A DNA stretch of 64,000 bases from Tetmemena sp. SeJ-2015 (GCA_027382625.1 JAJKFJ010021650.1:17293-81292), one strand, 5' to 3'. Counted from the stretch's first letter, positions 50,001 to 61,708 are shown. Numbers and translations: made by a program. The notes: generated by a model from the sequence alone, not told the origin.

Positions 50001-53000
50001 GAGTTATCAGTAAAATAAGGGACGAGCTTAATAAAATGCAAAGGAGGCCATAAGAAGTTTTTGAAAATTTCAAAGAGAGTTAGGGTGATCTGACCATGCC
50101 TCTAGTAAAGTTTAAGCAAGCACTTACTCAAATTGGAAATGCAAGTAGACTAGTCTCTGAGCAGCAATTCACTCTACTTTAGTATTACCTTGCGCAGGAA
50201 GTCTAAGGGGAAATCTCTTTCAAGAAGATGTACTTGGCCTTCACTTTACTAGAAAGTAACGAGCCACTAAAACAAGAAGTATATATATTTTTGAAGGTGC
50301 AGAGGAAATCATGCAATATCAAAAGAAACTTACAGAGCACTTGGATAGAGGCATCCCAATTGAGATCTTAGACATGTAGCAGTTTCTGAAAGAGAATCAG
50401 ATGACAGTAGATAAGATGCTCAAGTAAGAAAGAGGCTACATGCAAAGACAGGAGTTTGAGACTGCACTTAAAGAAGCAGGCTACGTTCCCAATGACATGC
50501 AGAAACTTATTTAAAGTTAACTCATAAAGCTGCTAGACACTAAAGGAACTATGCAGAGCATTAGCGTGGAAAGACTGCAAACATTACTTCAGAAGGCATA
50601 GCCTGCCCTACAAAAGAGAAACATCACTCAGAGAGAAGCAAGGGAGAAGTATGCAGGGTTCGATCTTAAAGTCAGGATGCAACTCCAGAGGATTAGTGAA
50701 CACATGAAAAAGTCAAACATCACTCTCCAAAGGATGTACGAGTCTATGGATGTGAACAAAGACGGCACAGTCGAGAAGCAAGAGTTCGTGACCAAACTAT
50801 AATGAATTCTTTTACTTATTATAACTGACATATCTGGATATTCCAGGAGTGTAGATGTCAGACTTGGGTATGATATTTGATGCTATGGATATCAACAATG
50901 ATAGTTAGAGAAATTAACTCTATATTTGATGATGGATCTCTGTCTATAAATGAATTTGCACTCTTCATAGTTTGATTTATTTAGAGGGAGCTCAGGTAAC
51001 AAGAATGCAGAGGCAAGAAGATCTAGATCCAGAAGTAGTAGCAGAAATGAAACAGCAAATCGACTCTCTGTTCAACTAATTTGATGAGAATGGTGATGGC
51101 TATGTTACTCCAGATGAAATTTAAAAAGCGATGCTTGCACTCGGTCAGAGAATAACCATTGAAGACGCTAGAAATATGATCCTACCAATTGACACTAACG
51201 GTGATGGTAAACTTGACAGATAGGAATTCTAAGATTTGATGCTTCCACGCATGAAAGAAGAACTTTTAAGTTAGGAGGAAAGTCTGGAGGACCTTAGGTC
51301 TATGTTCCTGGACGCAGATATCGACCACTCAGGAACCCTTACTATTGATGAAATCTACTCTGTGATATTGAAATTAGGTGCGAAGGTAACTGAGAAGGAA
51401 TTGGTAGAGTTAATGAACGAAATTGATGTGGACAGAGATGGAAGTCTAGACATAGATGAGTTTATCGCTCTCATGAGTTTGGGAGACGAAATGCAGTTTA
51501 GAAATGCCAATGCGAAGGCGACCTTCATAAACATCAAGAGGGCACGCAAACTTAGCACTGTTGATTTCTTCAAGAATTTCAAGAACCTCCCTGGAAATTT
51601 TGTTCCTTCTTTCTTTACAGAGAAATGGGTTATTAATTCATCAAAAGATTTATTCTATTGATATCTTATAAGTACAAAAAGAATCTTCCTAGCAGTTCAT
51701 TTGTGCCCTAAATAGATCCCAAGACTATGCTTTACAAGGATTTGTTCCCAGTTCTGAAGGAGAATCTGAAGCCTAATCAAATGACTGCCGCTTCCTTCCA
51801 ACCTAAAGTGAGACCATTGACTACCTAATTAGGTTGCCAGATTCTCATGGAGGAAGCTCAAGGTGTGCCCATGCCCAACTCTAATCAGTCATTTGATGCA
51901 AAGACTTAAATTGTTAAGAGAATGGTTAGAGTAGGTTTGTTTGATACCCTTAAGAAAGACTTCGTCCATAACGCAGTCCAAGTAAATTTAAACCTAAAAT
52001 CGTTGCTTTATAAAAATGCTCTTTATAACTAGAATGATTAAGACATTTGGAAATTCAATGCTTGGAAGGATAATGGAACCAACCCAGTTCTCTTCAAAGC
52101 AGCTTCTAGAGATGAAGTTGTCAAGCCTCAATAAGAATTTAATTAAATTGAAATATTATCATGTGATAATGATCTTTGAGTTGTGCATAGCTGTTCAATA
52201 CGGAGACAAAGTACAAGAGGTGTCTTGTGGATGGTGCTAACTCGAAACTGATAAGTTGGAAAGAGCAATGACTCACAAGCTGCCCATTAAAGGAGGTTCA
52301 CCAAGCGCTGAAATGATAATCAAGGGCGAAGATGTTCACACAGGCAGAACAGGTATGAAGTACATCATGAAAGTCATGAAGAGCAAGATAGAGTCCCAAC
52401 TCACAGTCAACTTTATTTATTTGAGTAAACATAAGACCATTTTCAAAGTTTACTGAGGAGACTCAGCTTCATATGGATCTCTTACCAAGCACTTGCTTAT
52501 ACCAATTAATTTCATTTTAAGCTTTATCCAGAAGAGGCTGCTGTATTTTGTGAGTGGATTCAGAAACTACTTGGGAGAAAAGCTGATTAAGGAGTCTGCT
52601 ATGATTCACATGAGACAGCCAGAGGGTGATGTGGTGATATCCTGTTTCCCTCGCATACTAGATAATCCTGACATCTGTGAGCAGATTATAAACATTTGGT
52701 CTGAGGATGTGTGGTCGCAATTCAATCAGAAGCAGAAGATCAACATTTTAACTTTTACAATTCTATTTACATCGAACTGATAATGCTCAAGACTTAAGAG
52801 TTCATTAAGCGACTGTACCCAGTTATCTACGCTGAGGAGTTCTAATTCAAAGAGTCTGACTACACTCGTTCCGCAGCTGGAAACCCCACTCTTCTAAGAA
52901 AGCGAGAAGAACTTATTAAGTCAGCTCTCTGCTATGGCAATTCTACTTCCAAGATAAAGGCAGACAGACCTTTGGAATCTATGACTTCATTCAAGCCATT

Positions 53001-53352
53001 CACAGTGAGGGAACTAGAGTTTGAAGTTTGGGATACAACCAATGCAAAGCAAGATAGATACATGCGCCAGTATGAGGAATTAGGCCTCATTCAAAATCCA
53101 AGCAATGTCCTTGGCAAGGACAGTAGCCTCATCCAGACAATGAACAGGCCTAATCAATACAACAACCAGCAGCAACAACAGCCAAATGGAAATCAACAGC
53201 TAAATCTCAGCAATATCCAAGTTGGCAACAGATTGCAAACGCAAATGCAAGGTTTCATTAAATTATTTTATTTCAACTAGCCTTTCTAACCTATGGATAA
53301 TAAACTTCATTTTATATTCTGTAATATGATTTCTAAGATTTATGCTTTATGA
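47020..53352 (+). CDS. Giant EF-hand protein with C2-like C-terminal region
   Basis: The start is taken near the ATG at 47020; an early block reads SNIESFATFFQRNTPQSSQ. Many degenerate EF-hand-type units follow over about 3.5 kb (for example FHNFSNKRYITPEEIDKAVF, FTGLRD-type helices, MYESMDVNKDGTVEKQEFV). Good calcium loops cluster at 50700-51480: MDVNKDGTVEKQEF, FDENGDGYVTPDEI, IDTNGDGKLDRQEF, LDADIDHSGTLTIDEIYSVI and IDVDRDGSLDIDEF. A C-terminal part reads VQYGDKVQEVSCGWCQLETD and HKLPIKGGSPSAEMIIKGED, reminiscent of C2-like regions such as in nephrocystin-4, then ESAMIHMRQPEGDVVISCFP, then a Gln/Asn-rich tail to TGA 53350-53352. Roughly 1,900 residues. A calcium-regulated ciliary or cortical scaffold is a guess. 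Part of the N-terminal region could be a separate gene. Confidence 0.65.
53258..53275 (+). other. IES, 18 bp, in frame, pointer TTTCA
   Basis: TTTCA at 53253-53257 and 53271-53275. Excision gives QTQMQGFNQPFQPMDNK. The insert keeps the frame and has no stop, so the call rests on the repeat and on its hydrophobic AT-rich translation. Confidence 0.65.
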
Positions 53353-53449
53353 TCCCGAGAGCGCCTTTAAATAACTTGGACAGACTCAACTAAAGATTTT
53401 AATGATTATACTTGAGCCTTAAATAGCTTATAGAATTATTTAATAAGTT

Positions 53450-55760
53450 TAATAAATTTAAATAATTTCTTGCTCCTTAAAGTTATAATTATTTATTAAA
53501 ATTATTGAGGAGCCATTGCGTTTAAGGGCGCACTTAGGTTTCTCGCTAATGGCGATAAGAAACTATGTACATTTGAGTATGGGAATTTAATGGACTACAG
53601 CAAACTTTTGATCTTGTTGTGGTTAAGTAATTACCCTAAACAAACTGGCGAATAGTGTCGTTATCTCTACTCTAATTAGAGGTTATGATGATGAAACCGC
53701 ATATCTTCCTACCATTATTAATTTGCCACCCTCATATTTACTAGCCAGCCTATTTAATAAGGATTACCATTCCTTTAATTAACTTAGCTTAGTGATCATT
53801 TTATAATATTTAATTTTAGCATTACACAATTCAAAAGTAAAGGAAAAAATATTCTTGTCCTTGTCCTAATAAAAAGGAGATAAGATATTTCCCACTCTCC
53901 AGTTGATTTCTAACGTTCATTTTTTCATCATGTTTCGATTCGTTTTGGTTTTATGAGGAAGTGCTTCCTTTCGAGTCTTCTTAGTTTGATATAAGCAATA
54001 GATTAGAGGAACTTCTAGATGATGGACCCAACATTGATCTATTAGATTCATTATTTTATAGAGTCAATGCTTTGTCTTCTCTTAAAAATAATAAACTTTA
54101 GTTGGACTTTTATTTCCCCTTTTCAAAGGCATGCTCTTAAAACTCAAAGCAATTCTAGAATTCTTAATGTTAATTATTTAATGCTGATTATTTAATGGCC
54201 TTATTTTTTTCTTTATCCTAGATTTAATGGGATTCCCCATCTTCTTTTATTGCTGCTGACTTCTTGATCTTATGTGTATTTTACTTTTCAATATCTTCAT
54301 CTTGACTCATAAAAAGGGATTTCTTTGATTTCAATTCGATTATGTTTGAGAGCAATTAGTTACTATCGTTTCTTCGCTTTGAATAAAATAAATTGATACA
54401 AGCACAGAGCTATTTGCTTTTTTCAATGAATTTATAATCAGCCTCTTCACAAAATACTCTTCTTACACTTTTGAAAGCAAAGTTTGAGCTACTAGCAACA
54501 GCACACTCATAATACCTCCTAGCTTTGAGAAAGCATCGAAAATTGTCTATACTTATCTCTTTTGATTCTCTGAGTAAGGAGCTGCTATAAGTTGGTAAGT
54601 TGCATAAAATTACATTCCACCTCCCATCAACTTGCCATAATAAGATGGCCGATATCCATTCAAATCTATGCTATAGTAATCAGTCTTCTCAGTCCCAAAA
54701 TTATAGTACACTGAATCCTGCGTTTCTAGCTCATTACTTACTGCATAGAAACTATATTCCTGAGTGATGTCCACCATCGAACGGGAGAAGAATGATCGAT
54801 AAGCGTATTTTATTGGATTTTCAAAATCATCGATGTCAAAATAAGAATCACTCTGAAGCATTTGAATCTATATATTGTTTGTGTATTGCTTTATCTCATC
54901 ATTACTTTTGCAGCTTTTATTCTAGCCAGGAAAGTATGCTTCTATTGAACCAGGAGTACATTAAATATTTTTAGACACATTATATGCTAGAATTAGTTTA
55001 AATACTATTTTGATTGAAGGATGTAATAGTTAATTTAAGAGTAGTTTTTATCTGTAGGAGAGCCACTTCCTTTGATTGTCCAGGAGAAGGTTTCAGGCAA
55101 ACACACAAAGTTTTCCTTTAATTAGAATGTATTTATCACATCACTGTTTCATACATAAGATATAGTTTTAATTATTTCCAAAGAAGTGATAATCTTGACA
55201 AGATCTCAAGTATCCCTACTCAAAATGGACAGGAACTGAACTTTAGAATTCAAAAACTGAGTATGCATAGTAAAATTGAACGTACTCCAGTAGTGATTCC
55301 AGAGTTTAAGAGGAATCAGAGAGACTAGAAGGAGACATAGCGAACTAATAGTTTGACTCATTTAGATATATGGGCTTAGAGTCCTCTAAGATATTTCGAT
55401 ACTGCTTGTAGGAATTAATATTTTTCACTTCTCTTTGCGAAACTGAGATAAGTTGTAGCACCAAATAAATCTAGTTAAAAACTTTAAAGAAGAAATCAAT
55501 TTTTTAATGGGGTTAAGCTATAGCTGCTGCCATTACTAGGAATGTTATTATCCCACCGATAGTTAAAATAAGTTGTATTGTGTTTCTACTTATTCTTATA
55601 GCGGAGTTAAATTGGATATCCAAACTTGTCCGAAGTTCTTAGGAAACCGTATAGTTTTTACATAGAACACAAATAATTATAATTATCCTCATGACTTATG
55701 CTAAAAGATATTTCTGTTAAGATTAATTAAACTACAAGTGGGAAATTAAACATTAGTTAT
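53450..55760 (-). CDS. Two-TM membrane protein, paralogue 1 of a tandem pair
   Basis: Minus strand. An N-terminal DKFGYPIQLRYKNKQKHNTT leads through a 10-bp IES into IGGIITFLVMAAAIA (TM1). A large extracytosolic domain follows with REVKNINSYKQYRNILEDSK, CQDYHFFGN, FVCLPETFSWTIKGSGSP, YFDIDDFENPIKYAYRSFF and INGYRPSYYGKLMGGGM-type sequence (54861-54610). TM2 is IFDAFSKLGGIMSVLLLVAQ, and the Ser/Asn-rich tail contains KMNVRNQLESGKY. The neighbouring gene at 55.9-58.3 kb matches block by block. This looks like a ciliate-expanded membrane family with an FG.P...Y and GG..T motif before TM1; the biochemical function is unknown. Both ends are approximate. Confidence 0.7.
55565..55574 (-). other. Ultrashort IES, 10 bp, pointer AACT (minus strand)
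   Basis: The plus-strand word AGTT occurs at 55561-55564 and 55571-55574. Excision on the minus strand gives QKHNTTIGGIITFLVMAA, restoring the conserved GG before TM1. Confidence 0.78.
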
Positions 55761-55879
55761 AAAATTATGATAGAGAATTACTGCATCAAAAATCTGCAGG
55801 TTCTGAAAATTTCTTATTTACTGTTATTTAGGTGAAGGTATTATGACATTTAATAAATATAATGATGAGAGTCAGTGGG

Positions 55880-58300
55880 GTGTCTTCCTTATTCAAGAGT
55901 GAATCCAGTTGTGTTATCATTTTTAGAGAGCAACCTTGTAGCTTTCTTCTTCTATTTTTTCTTGAGTAACTTGTTCCTTACTAGTCTGTCATTTTAGCTA
56001 GTTAGATGGTTTGTCTCTTTTGTAAATACGTTAGTTGGCTACTCCAACTCAAACAATGTTAGTCTGGTAGATTTCTTCTTCAGGTGCTTAGGATCAATAA
56101 ACAAAATAAGGATCAACTTAGATAGCATCAGGATTATTTTCTCTAAAGGATTTTAGGGTAGATTACCGCACACTCTCTGTAAGCACAGGAACTGTATTAT
56201 TCACATATTAATTTAAGGACAAATTTTAACAATTTTATATTGAGCGAAAGTGAAGAAGTTTTCGTTTATCATGCTAATTGCCTGGATCAAGTTACTGACT
56301 TCCAGCTTCTTTTCTTATCTTTAGAAAAGCCCGTTCAATAAAAGTTACTACTCCTGATATTTGTTAACTCGTTTTCTTACAGTCCTGCAACTACGTGGGC
56401 ACAAAATTTTCAAGCACTTTATTTTGACTGAGAGAAAAAGTGGAATTGATACATGCCGCAAAGTTTCAAGGGCCTAATTAAGCGACTTCTTGTCCTTGGC
56501 GTAAAATGAAAAGTGGGGGTCTCTTTCCATTCTTTCAGACTCGCCGTGTTCTTCTTCCCAGTTCCCACTCTCCAACTTATCTCTCACATTTGTGAAACTA
56601 CTTTACTCAATTATTTAGCTCTCATTTTATAATTTTTAAAAATATAAAATTTTGACCCTGTTTGTTTTAGTCGGCAAGTAATTGTGATGAATCTTTGTTG
56701 CTATTAAAACTTTAGCTTCTGCTTGATTGATTTTTATCTCATGATGTGGAAGAATTTGGATCTTTCTCGAATTCAAATAAGTTTGCGAATTCAGCGTTGG
56801 CTTAATTCCTACTTATTACATTATCATTCTTATAAATAAGCATATATCTTTTGAGGGTTGCTTGCTGGTTTGTTTAATTCTTTCTTCAAAGATTCTTGTG
56901 AACTATGAGGTTCTTTTACTTTGATATTTACTGAGTTGTTGTTTTAGGAGAGTATTTTTTATGAATCTGAGTGCCTTAAAGACCAACTCATTCTATAATA
57001 TTATAATAATCTATTAGTAGATTTTTAAGAATTGAGACTGTTTTTGACAAGTTTTTTTACAAAGTACTGCTCCTGAATATCCTTTAGAATAAATTAAACC
57101 AGGACAGTAAGGATACTAAGCATACCTCCAAACTTTGTAAAAGCATCAAACACTGTTTAAACTTATCGCTTGTGGATATAGTAGTAGGGTGATGCGCTGA
57201 CTTAGTAAATTAGAAAGAACTACATCCCTCCCATTGATATTTACCCATATTTAGACACTTAGTTGGAAAAAAAGTCAATGCTGTAGAATTATTGCTCTTT
57301 CGATTCGATGTTGTAAAATATAGAATCTTTACTCTCCAGAGTATTACTAGCTGCTAGTACGTTGAACTATTAAGGCTAAAATATTCAAATTAATATTAAG
57401 TGATGTCAGTTATAGAAACGGAGTACTGAGAGTTGAAGGAGTATTTGATGGGGTTTTAAAAGTCATCATTGTCAAAGTATTAGGAACTAGTAAGCATCTG
57501 AATCTATAACTCATTTGCAAATTCTTTTATCTCATCCTAACTCTTGCAGGTTTTATTCTAGTTAGGGAAGTAAGACTGAAGAGTATAATCGTCACACTAA
57601 AACGCATAGTAGGTGATAGTTGTATATTTCTGATCTTACTGCGAAGTTCCGCTACTCCCAATAGTCCAGTTAAAATTCTTTGGCAAGCACAAAAACTAAT
57701 TGTAAATGTTGAATTTTTCCTGGATATCTTTATTCCCAAAGAAGTGATAATCTTCACAAGATTATATTATAAAAAACCTAATTAATGATTCCAACTTTCC
57801 CTGTTGGTATGAAGATGAGGAGCTAGCGTAGTCGGATTCAGTATAGATATAGTAAAATTGAACATATTCCTATAGATCTGCCAAAGTCATTTCTGTATTT
57901 ATCAAACTAGAGGGAGATATAGCGAATTGATAGTTGTCCTAGGTGAGTTAAATTGGCTTAGAATCGTCTAACACATCTCTAAAGAGCCGAACTGAGTTAA
58001 ATTAAAATTTGAGTTAGTGTTTACGACTACTCTCCTTCCCACATCTATCAGCTGCAAAATCAGATAACCAATCATCTAATTTAATTAAATTAAAACCAAC
58101 AACGCTAATTCTCATAAGTAAAGTCATGATTCCCCCTACTATAATTTATAAATTTCACTATCGTCTTGTGCTTTTAGTTCTTATTGTATCTAAACTGAAT
58201 TGGGTAGCCAAATTAGTCTGTCTTTCGCATCCACGTCTTCAGCTGTCTTTTTATTTGCATCTTTTTTGAACCCAAAGAAAACTTGAAACCTATTAAAATT
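55880..58300 (-). CDS. Two-TM membrane protein, paralogue 2 of a tandem pair
   Basis: Minus strand. The order matches paralogue 1: DQFGYPIQFRYNKNQKHKTI, then after an IES VGGIMTLLMRISVVGFNLI (TM1). The extracytosolic domain has FLCLPKNFNWTIGSSGTS and SSYFDNDDFQNPIKYSFNS, then SMGGMQFFLIYQVSASPYYY. TM2 is VFDAFTKFGGMLSILTVLVQ, followed by QEQYFVKKL. The cytosolic tail contains FTNVRDKLESGNWEEEHGES (matching NVRNQLESG of paralogue 1) and a basic region ending near 55.9 kb (KNDNTTGFTLEQGRHPTD). The paralogues are diverged enough that the duplication is old. Several further inserts are unresolved. Confidence 0.7.
58143..58161 (-). other. IES, 19 bp, pointer ATAGT (minus strand)
   Basis: The plus-strand word ACTAT occurs at 58138-58142 and 58157-58161. 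Excision gives QKHKTIVGGIMTLLMRISV. It sits within a few bases of the position of the 10-bp IES in the paralogue. Confidence 0.85.
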
Positions 58301-58426
58301 TGTGTGTATTTATAATTTCTAAAATGATGTTTTGATTATGGAACTTAATCTAGAGAGATTAATTTGAAATTGTTTAAAAGATTGATATTATTTAATTAAT
58401 AGTTAATCTTTTGTAATAAATCACTA

Positions 58427-60014
58427 TGTCTTCCCTTTCACAGTAAGTAATCAGCAAATCACTTTCAACTTAAAAACACTATCACAACAGAATCTTAATC
58501 AAATTCATTATAGAAACCATCCTAAACTCGAAGTTGAGGTTTTCCATTTCGATCAGCAGGCCTGGATCAATGCTGAAATCAGAGATGTTGTCTCCGACCA
58601 TCATGGTTCAAAGCTATTTCAAGTCAAACTTCAGCATCCCCAATTGTAAGCTCGACTAGGAATTCATAATATTGATGTAGTGGCGGGATTGAGCAATCAT
58701 TCAACCCAAGCCAAGTTAGGTACAGGACCAGCGTTCCCCCTATCTCTTCAGAACAAGGCTTCCAGAAGACTGATATCGTAGAAGTCTACTCGCAGCACAA
58801 CAAAGTTGAGGCAGACCCTAATGATGGGGAAAGAGTCTACGGATGGAGAAAGGCTTCTATCTCCAATATCAAAGGTAAGTCAAAAGATTTTTAAATTCAC
58901 AACTTAATCTTATCTTCTTGCAGGAAACTATGCCTATCTCGAGTTTGAGAAGAGCTATCATCCCGACTAACTCCCTCAGATCTTCAGAACTGACTGCATC
59001 CGCCATCTCTATGAACAACAAGGTCCCAGTTTGGATGAGTTTGCGAGAACTGAGATTGCGATTCCTTTTGAGTTGCTCAACTACATCACTTCTTTCATTC
59101 ATTTCTCACAGCAAGCTGAACTTCAAAGTTTCAACGAGAATCTTAAAACCATCATCAGAAACACCCAAGTATATGGCATTAATTTGAGTTCCGACCATTC
59201 AAAGATCATCATTCTTGGGCCTTCCGAAAAACTTAAGCAAGCTTCTTTTGCAGTCGAGGTCTTTTTGAATCATCAAAGACATTATAAATTTTCAGTTTTA
59301 CTTTTAATAAGATAGCTATAGATTAAAGAAAATGGACCTCAGTCCTAGGCACTAGCCCAACCTCTTGTCCAATCTCATTTTTAATTTAAGCTCAGAGTTA
59401 GAAGAGATTCAGCAAACAAGTGAAGGTTGACTCTAGTACAGTAGGAATGATCATCGGCTAGATGGGTTTAAATATAAAACGTTTGTCTCAGACCTATAAC
59501 GTGAACATCATAGTTTCAAAGCAGGACAGAGAAAACACTTCTGATTTCCGCATTGTGACAGTTGAGGGTGACTCTATGCAAGATATCGATGCTGCTATCA
59601 AGGAGATTAACTTCCAGAGAGTGTCTATCGATATCGAGAACGAGTATGTGGATCATGTGTGTGGCCTTAACGACTCTAACCTTGACTTCATGGCACCAAA
59701 TCAGGAGTTATCACTCTGAACGTGGTGAAGAACACATAGAAGAACTGCTACTCTTTGGTTGCTGTGGGTCTTCAGCACTAGATCGAAGATCTGAAGATCA
59801 TCTTTGACTCTCACATGACTTACTACGATCAGATCAACACTCTGAATTTAATTTAGAAATTGTGAAGTAGTAGGCAGCTCATGAGATCAAGAACATCATC
59901 CATAACTCTGATTCTAATGGAGCACAGAACCATCCTCAGAAAAATGGTTAGGCTAAGCAAGGGGCCAATCACCAGCAGAGCAACGGAGCGCACTCCTAAA
60001 AAAAGAAGCATTGA
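58427..60014 (+). CDS. Fragile-X (FMRP/FXR)-like RNA-binding protein: tandem Tudor/Agenet plus KH
   Basis: ATG near 58427; stop TGA 60012-60014. The first Tudor-like unit is PKLEVEVFHFDQQAWINAEI and RDVVSDHHGSKLFQVKL. The second, TDIVEVYSQHNKVEADPNDG, RVYGWRKASISNIKGNYAYL and EFEKSYHPDQLPQIFRTDCI, aligns with the FMRP segment that starts EVEVYSRAN. A helical KH0-like region follows (IPFELLNYITSFIHF, then ELQSFNENLKTIIRNTQVYG). KH1 is FSKQVKVDSSTVGMIIGQMG with a GQMG loop, NIKRLSQTYNVNIIVSKQD and FRIVTVEGDSMQDIDAAIKE. A degenerate KH2 is IDIENEYVDHVCGLNDSN followed, in a shifted frame, by KSGVITLNVV. The tail is Asn/Gln/His-rich, KKKH at the end. RNA binding and translational control are inferred from the family. 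Frame shifts near 58700, 59695 and 59845 are only partly explained. Probable start unresolved. Confidence 0.78.
58875..58923 (+). other. Spliceosomal intron, 49 nt
   Basis: GTAAGTC donor and TTCTTGCAG acceptor. Splicing gives KASISNIKGNYAYLEFEKSY in frame. Confidence 0.85.
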
Positions 60015-60167
60015 TCACCAGCAAATATCTTTATGAAATTGATTGAGCGAATACGAATAATTTATAATCTAGAATATTCTAATTCCCCAGTTAATTAGCA
60101 AATCATCTTTTAAAGCTCAATCTATAGTGAGAGAAAATTGATAAAGTTTTATAATTTAAATTCTAAA

Positions 60168-61708
60168 ATGATATAGTTTTCAATGAGAAGCCGACTAGTT
60201 TAAGTTTTGGCTATTGTTTGTTGGTTGATGATAATTGAAGGGTAGAAGTGCCCAATCCTTTACTGCTACGAGGATGACGTGGATATGACAGATCTTTGTT
60301 TTTACGCAGGAAAGACCACTGGAGATAATGGAGGACAATCAGGTCTCCTCTCTATTTTGAAATTGAAGTCTTGTGATGCTGCTTCCAGTATGTTTTGCTA
60401 AATTGGAACAGGCGAATATGCTTGGATCGACACCTACCTTTAATTCCTCAAAGTATTCCAGCCAAAGAAAACTCTAGGCTTCTCTGACTCTCAGTTCTAC
60501 AACAAACTTACTCAAGCCTCCTGCAGATTGAAGGGAGATAAAAATAATTTAGATATTTTATCCACTAAACTATGGGCTGGAAGGAAATGCCTCTACGACT
60601 ATTAGTTTACATTTATTTAAGTGCACCAATAGAAACTGCGATCCTGATCTAAACATTTGCATTGGATGGTCAGCAGGTTAAAGTTGCAGTGATCACTCAG
60701 ACTGCGATGCTGATCTCGCCTGCAGAGTAGCCACTATCTGGCCATATGCCTCATCCTGCCAGCCCAGAGGAGAAGTATTACATCAATAATTAAAGTAAAG
60801 TAAAGTAAAGTAAAGTAAAGTAAAGTAAAATTTTAGGAATATAATTAATAATCAATTTCTTAAAACAGCACTTATCGTACTGAATTAGAAAATCAGTTAT
60901 TATCCTATGTAACATCAATAATTAATTAATGAAGTACTCATTTTGCTTGAATGATTATGATTGCAAAGCCAGAAATTTCTGTTGGAGGACTTCACTTGCC
61001 AAAGATAAAATGTGCCTTGAAAAACATAACGCAATTTGGGGAACTCAATATTACTGGGACAACAATACTTACCCCTCCATGACTAGACAGTCAGTATATT
61101 TATTTATTAATTAGAAGTATTGTTCCATGGATAGTACTGTCAAAGTGGATACGCCACTCAACTGAATGGTAATAACTCCATGTGCGTCAACATCACTCAA
61201 ATTAACGTCAGAGATTTTACCTCAAACTCAACTAATCAAAATATATTATATCTATTGAAATGTGAGCAAGCCCTATTCATGTAGGCCTGGCAAAGATACT
61301 TGCGATTACTTAACACCAGATGGAAAAATATAATTCAACTTGACCTGCGAATGCAGTTTAAAGAATGAGTCAACTGGCTACTGTCCTCTACCTGTCATGA
61401 CTGAAATGCTTATTAAATATTGTATGCAAGTTTACATTAAAGCAATAAAGTAGGTATGGTTTCAAGATACATGTCATACATATGACAGAGACAATTTCTA
61501 CGCTTAAATAGACTGTGGAGTGGGAAACAACGATAACACTCTATATGATGCTGTTGATAAGAGCTTTATCATTATCAATCAATAGTTCTTATTATATTTT
61601 TTAGATAAATACAAATTTATTTTCAATAACCATTATCCTTTCCTACATGATTAGGGAACGTGCATGTATAATGTTCTCCCAGACTCCCCTTTTAATATTT
61701 TCATTTGA
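60168..61708 (+). CDS. Secreted or surface Cys-rich protein
   Basis: ATG at 60168. The N-terminus MIQFSMRSRLVQVLAIVCWL is a basic then hydrophobic signal peptide, followed by IIEGQKCPILYCYEDDVDMT. Cysteines recur in clusters: CTNRNCDPDLNICIGWSAGQ, SCSDHSDCDADLACRVATIW, FCLNDYDCKARNFCWRTSLA, and SCRPGKDTCDYLTPDGK with TCECSLKNESTGYCPLPVM. The C.(S/N)D.DC......C pattern resembles the Dickkopf-N-type small Cys-rich repeats common in ciliate surface proteins. N-glycosylation sites (NES, NST) fit secretion. The first TGA after the last coding block is 61706-61708. A 16-bp IES was resolved; the 60780-60930 insert with a (TAAAG)n tract does not restore frame by itself. Other inserts lie near 61090-61130 and 61220-61270. 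Confidence 0.68.
60607..60622 (+). other. IES, 16 bp, pointer AGT
   Basis: AGT at 60604-60606 and 60620-60622. Excision gives GRKCLYDYQCTNRNCDPDL in frame, placing the Cys cluster in register. Confidence 0.75.
60780..60925 (+). other. Probable IES bounded by a 14-bp direct repeat
   Basis: The 14-bp word ACATCAATAATTAA occurs at 60780-60793 and 60912-60925, 132 bp apart, and encloses a (TAAAG)n tract. It interrupts a Cys-rich coding region. Excision of 132 bp leaves the downstream frame off by one, so another small change or insert must exist nearby. Confidence 0.55.
60791..60830 (+). repeat. (TAAAG)n microsatellite
   Basis: Seven perfect TAAAG units (60791-60825) and one variant TAAAA, inside the probable IES. 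Confidence 0.95.
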
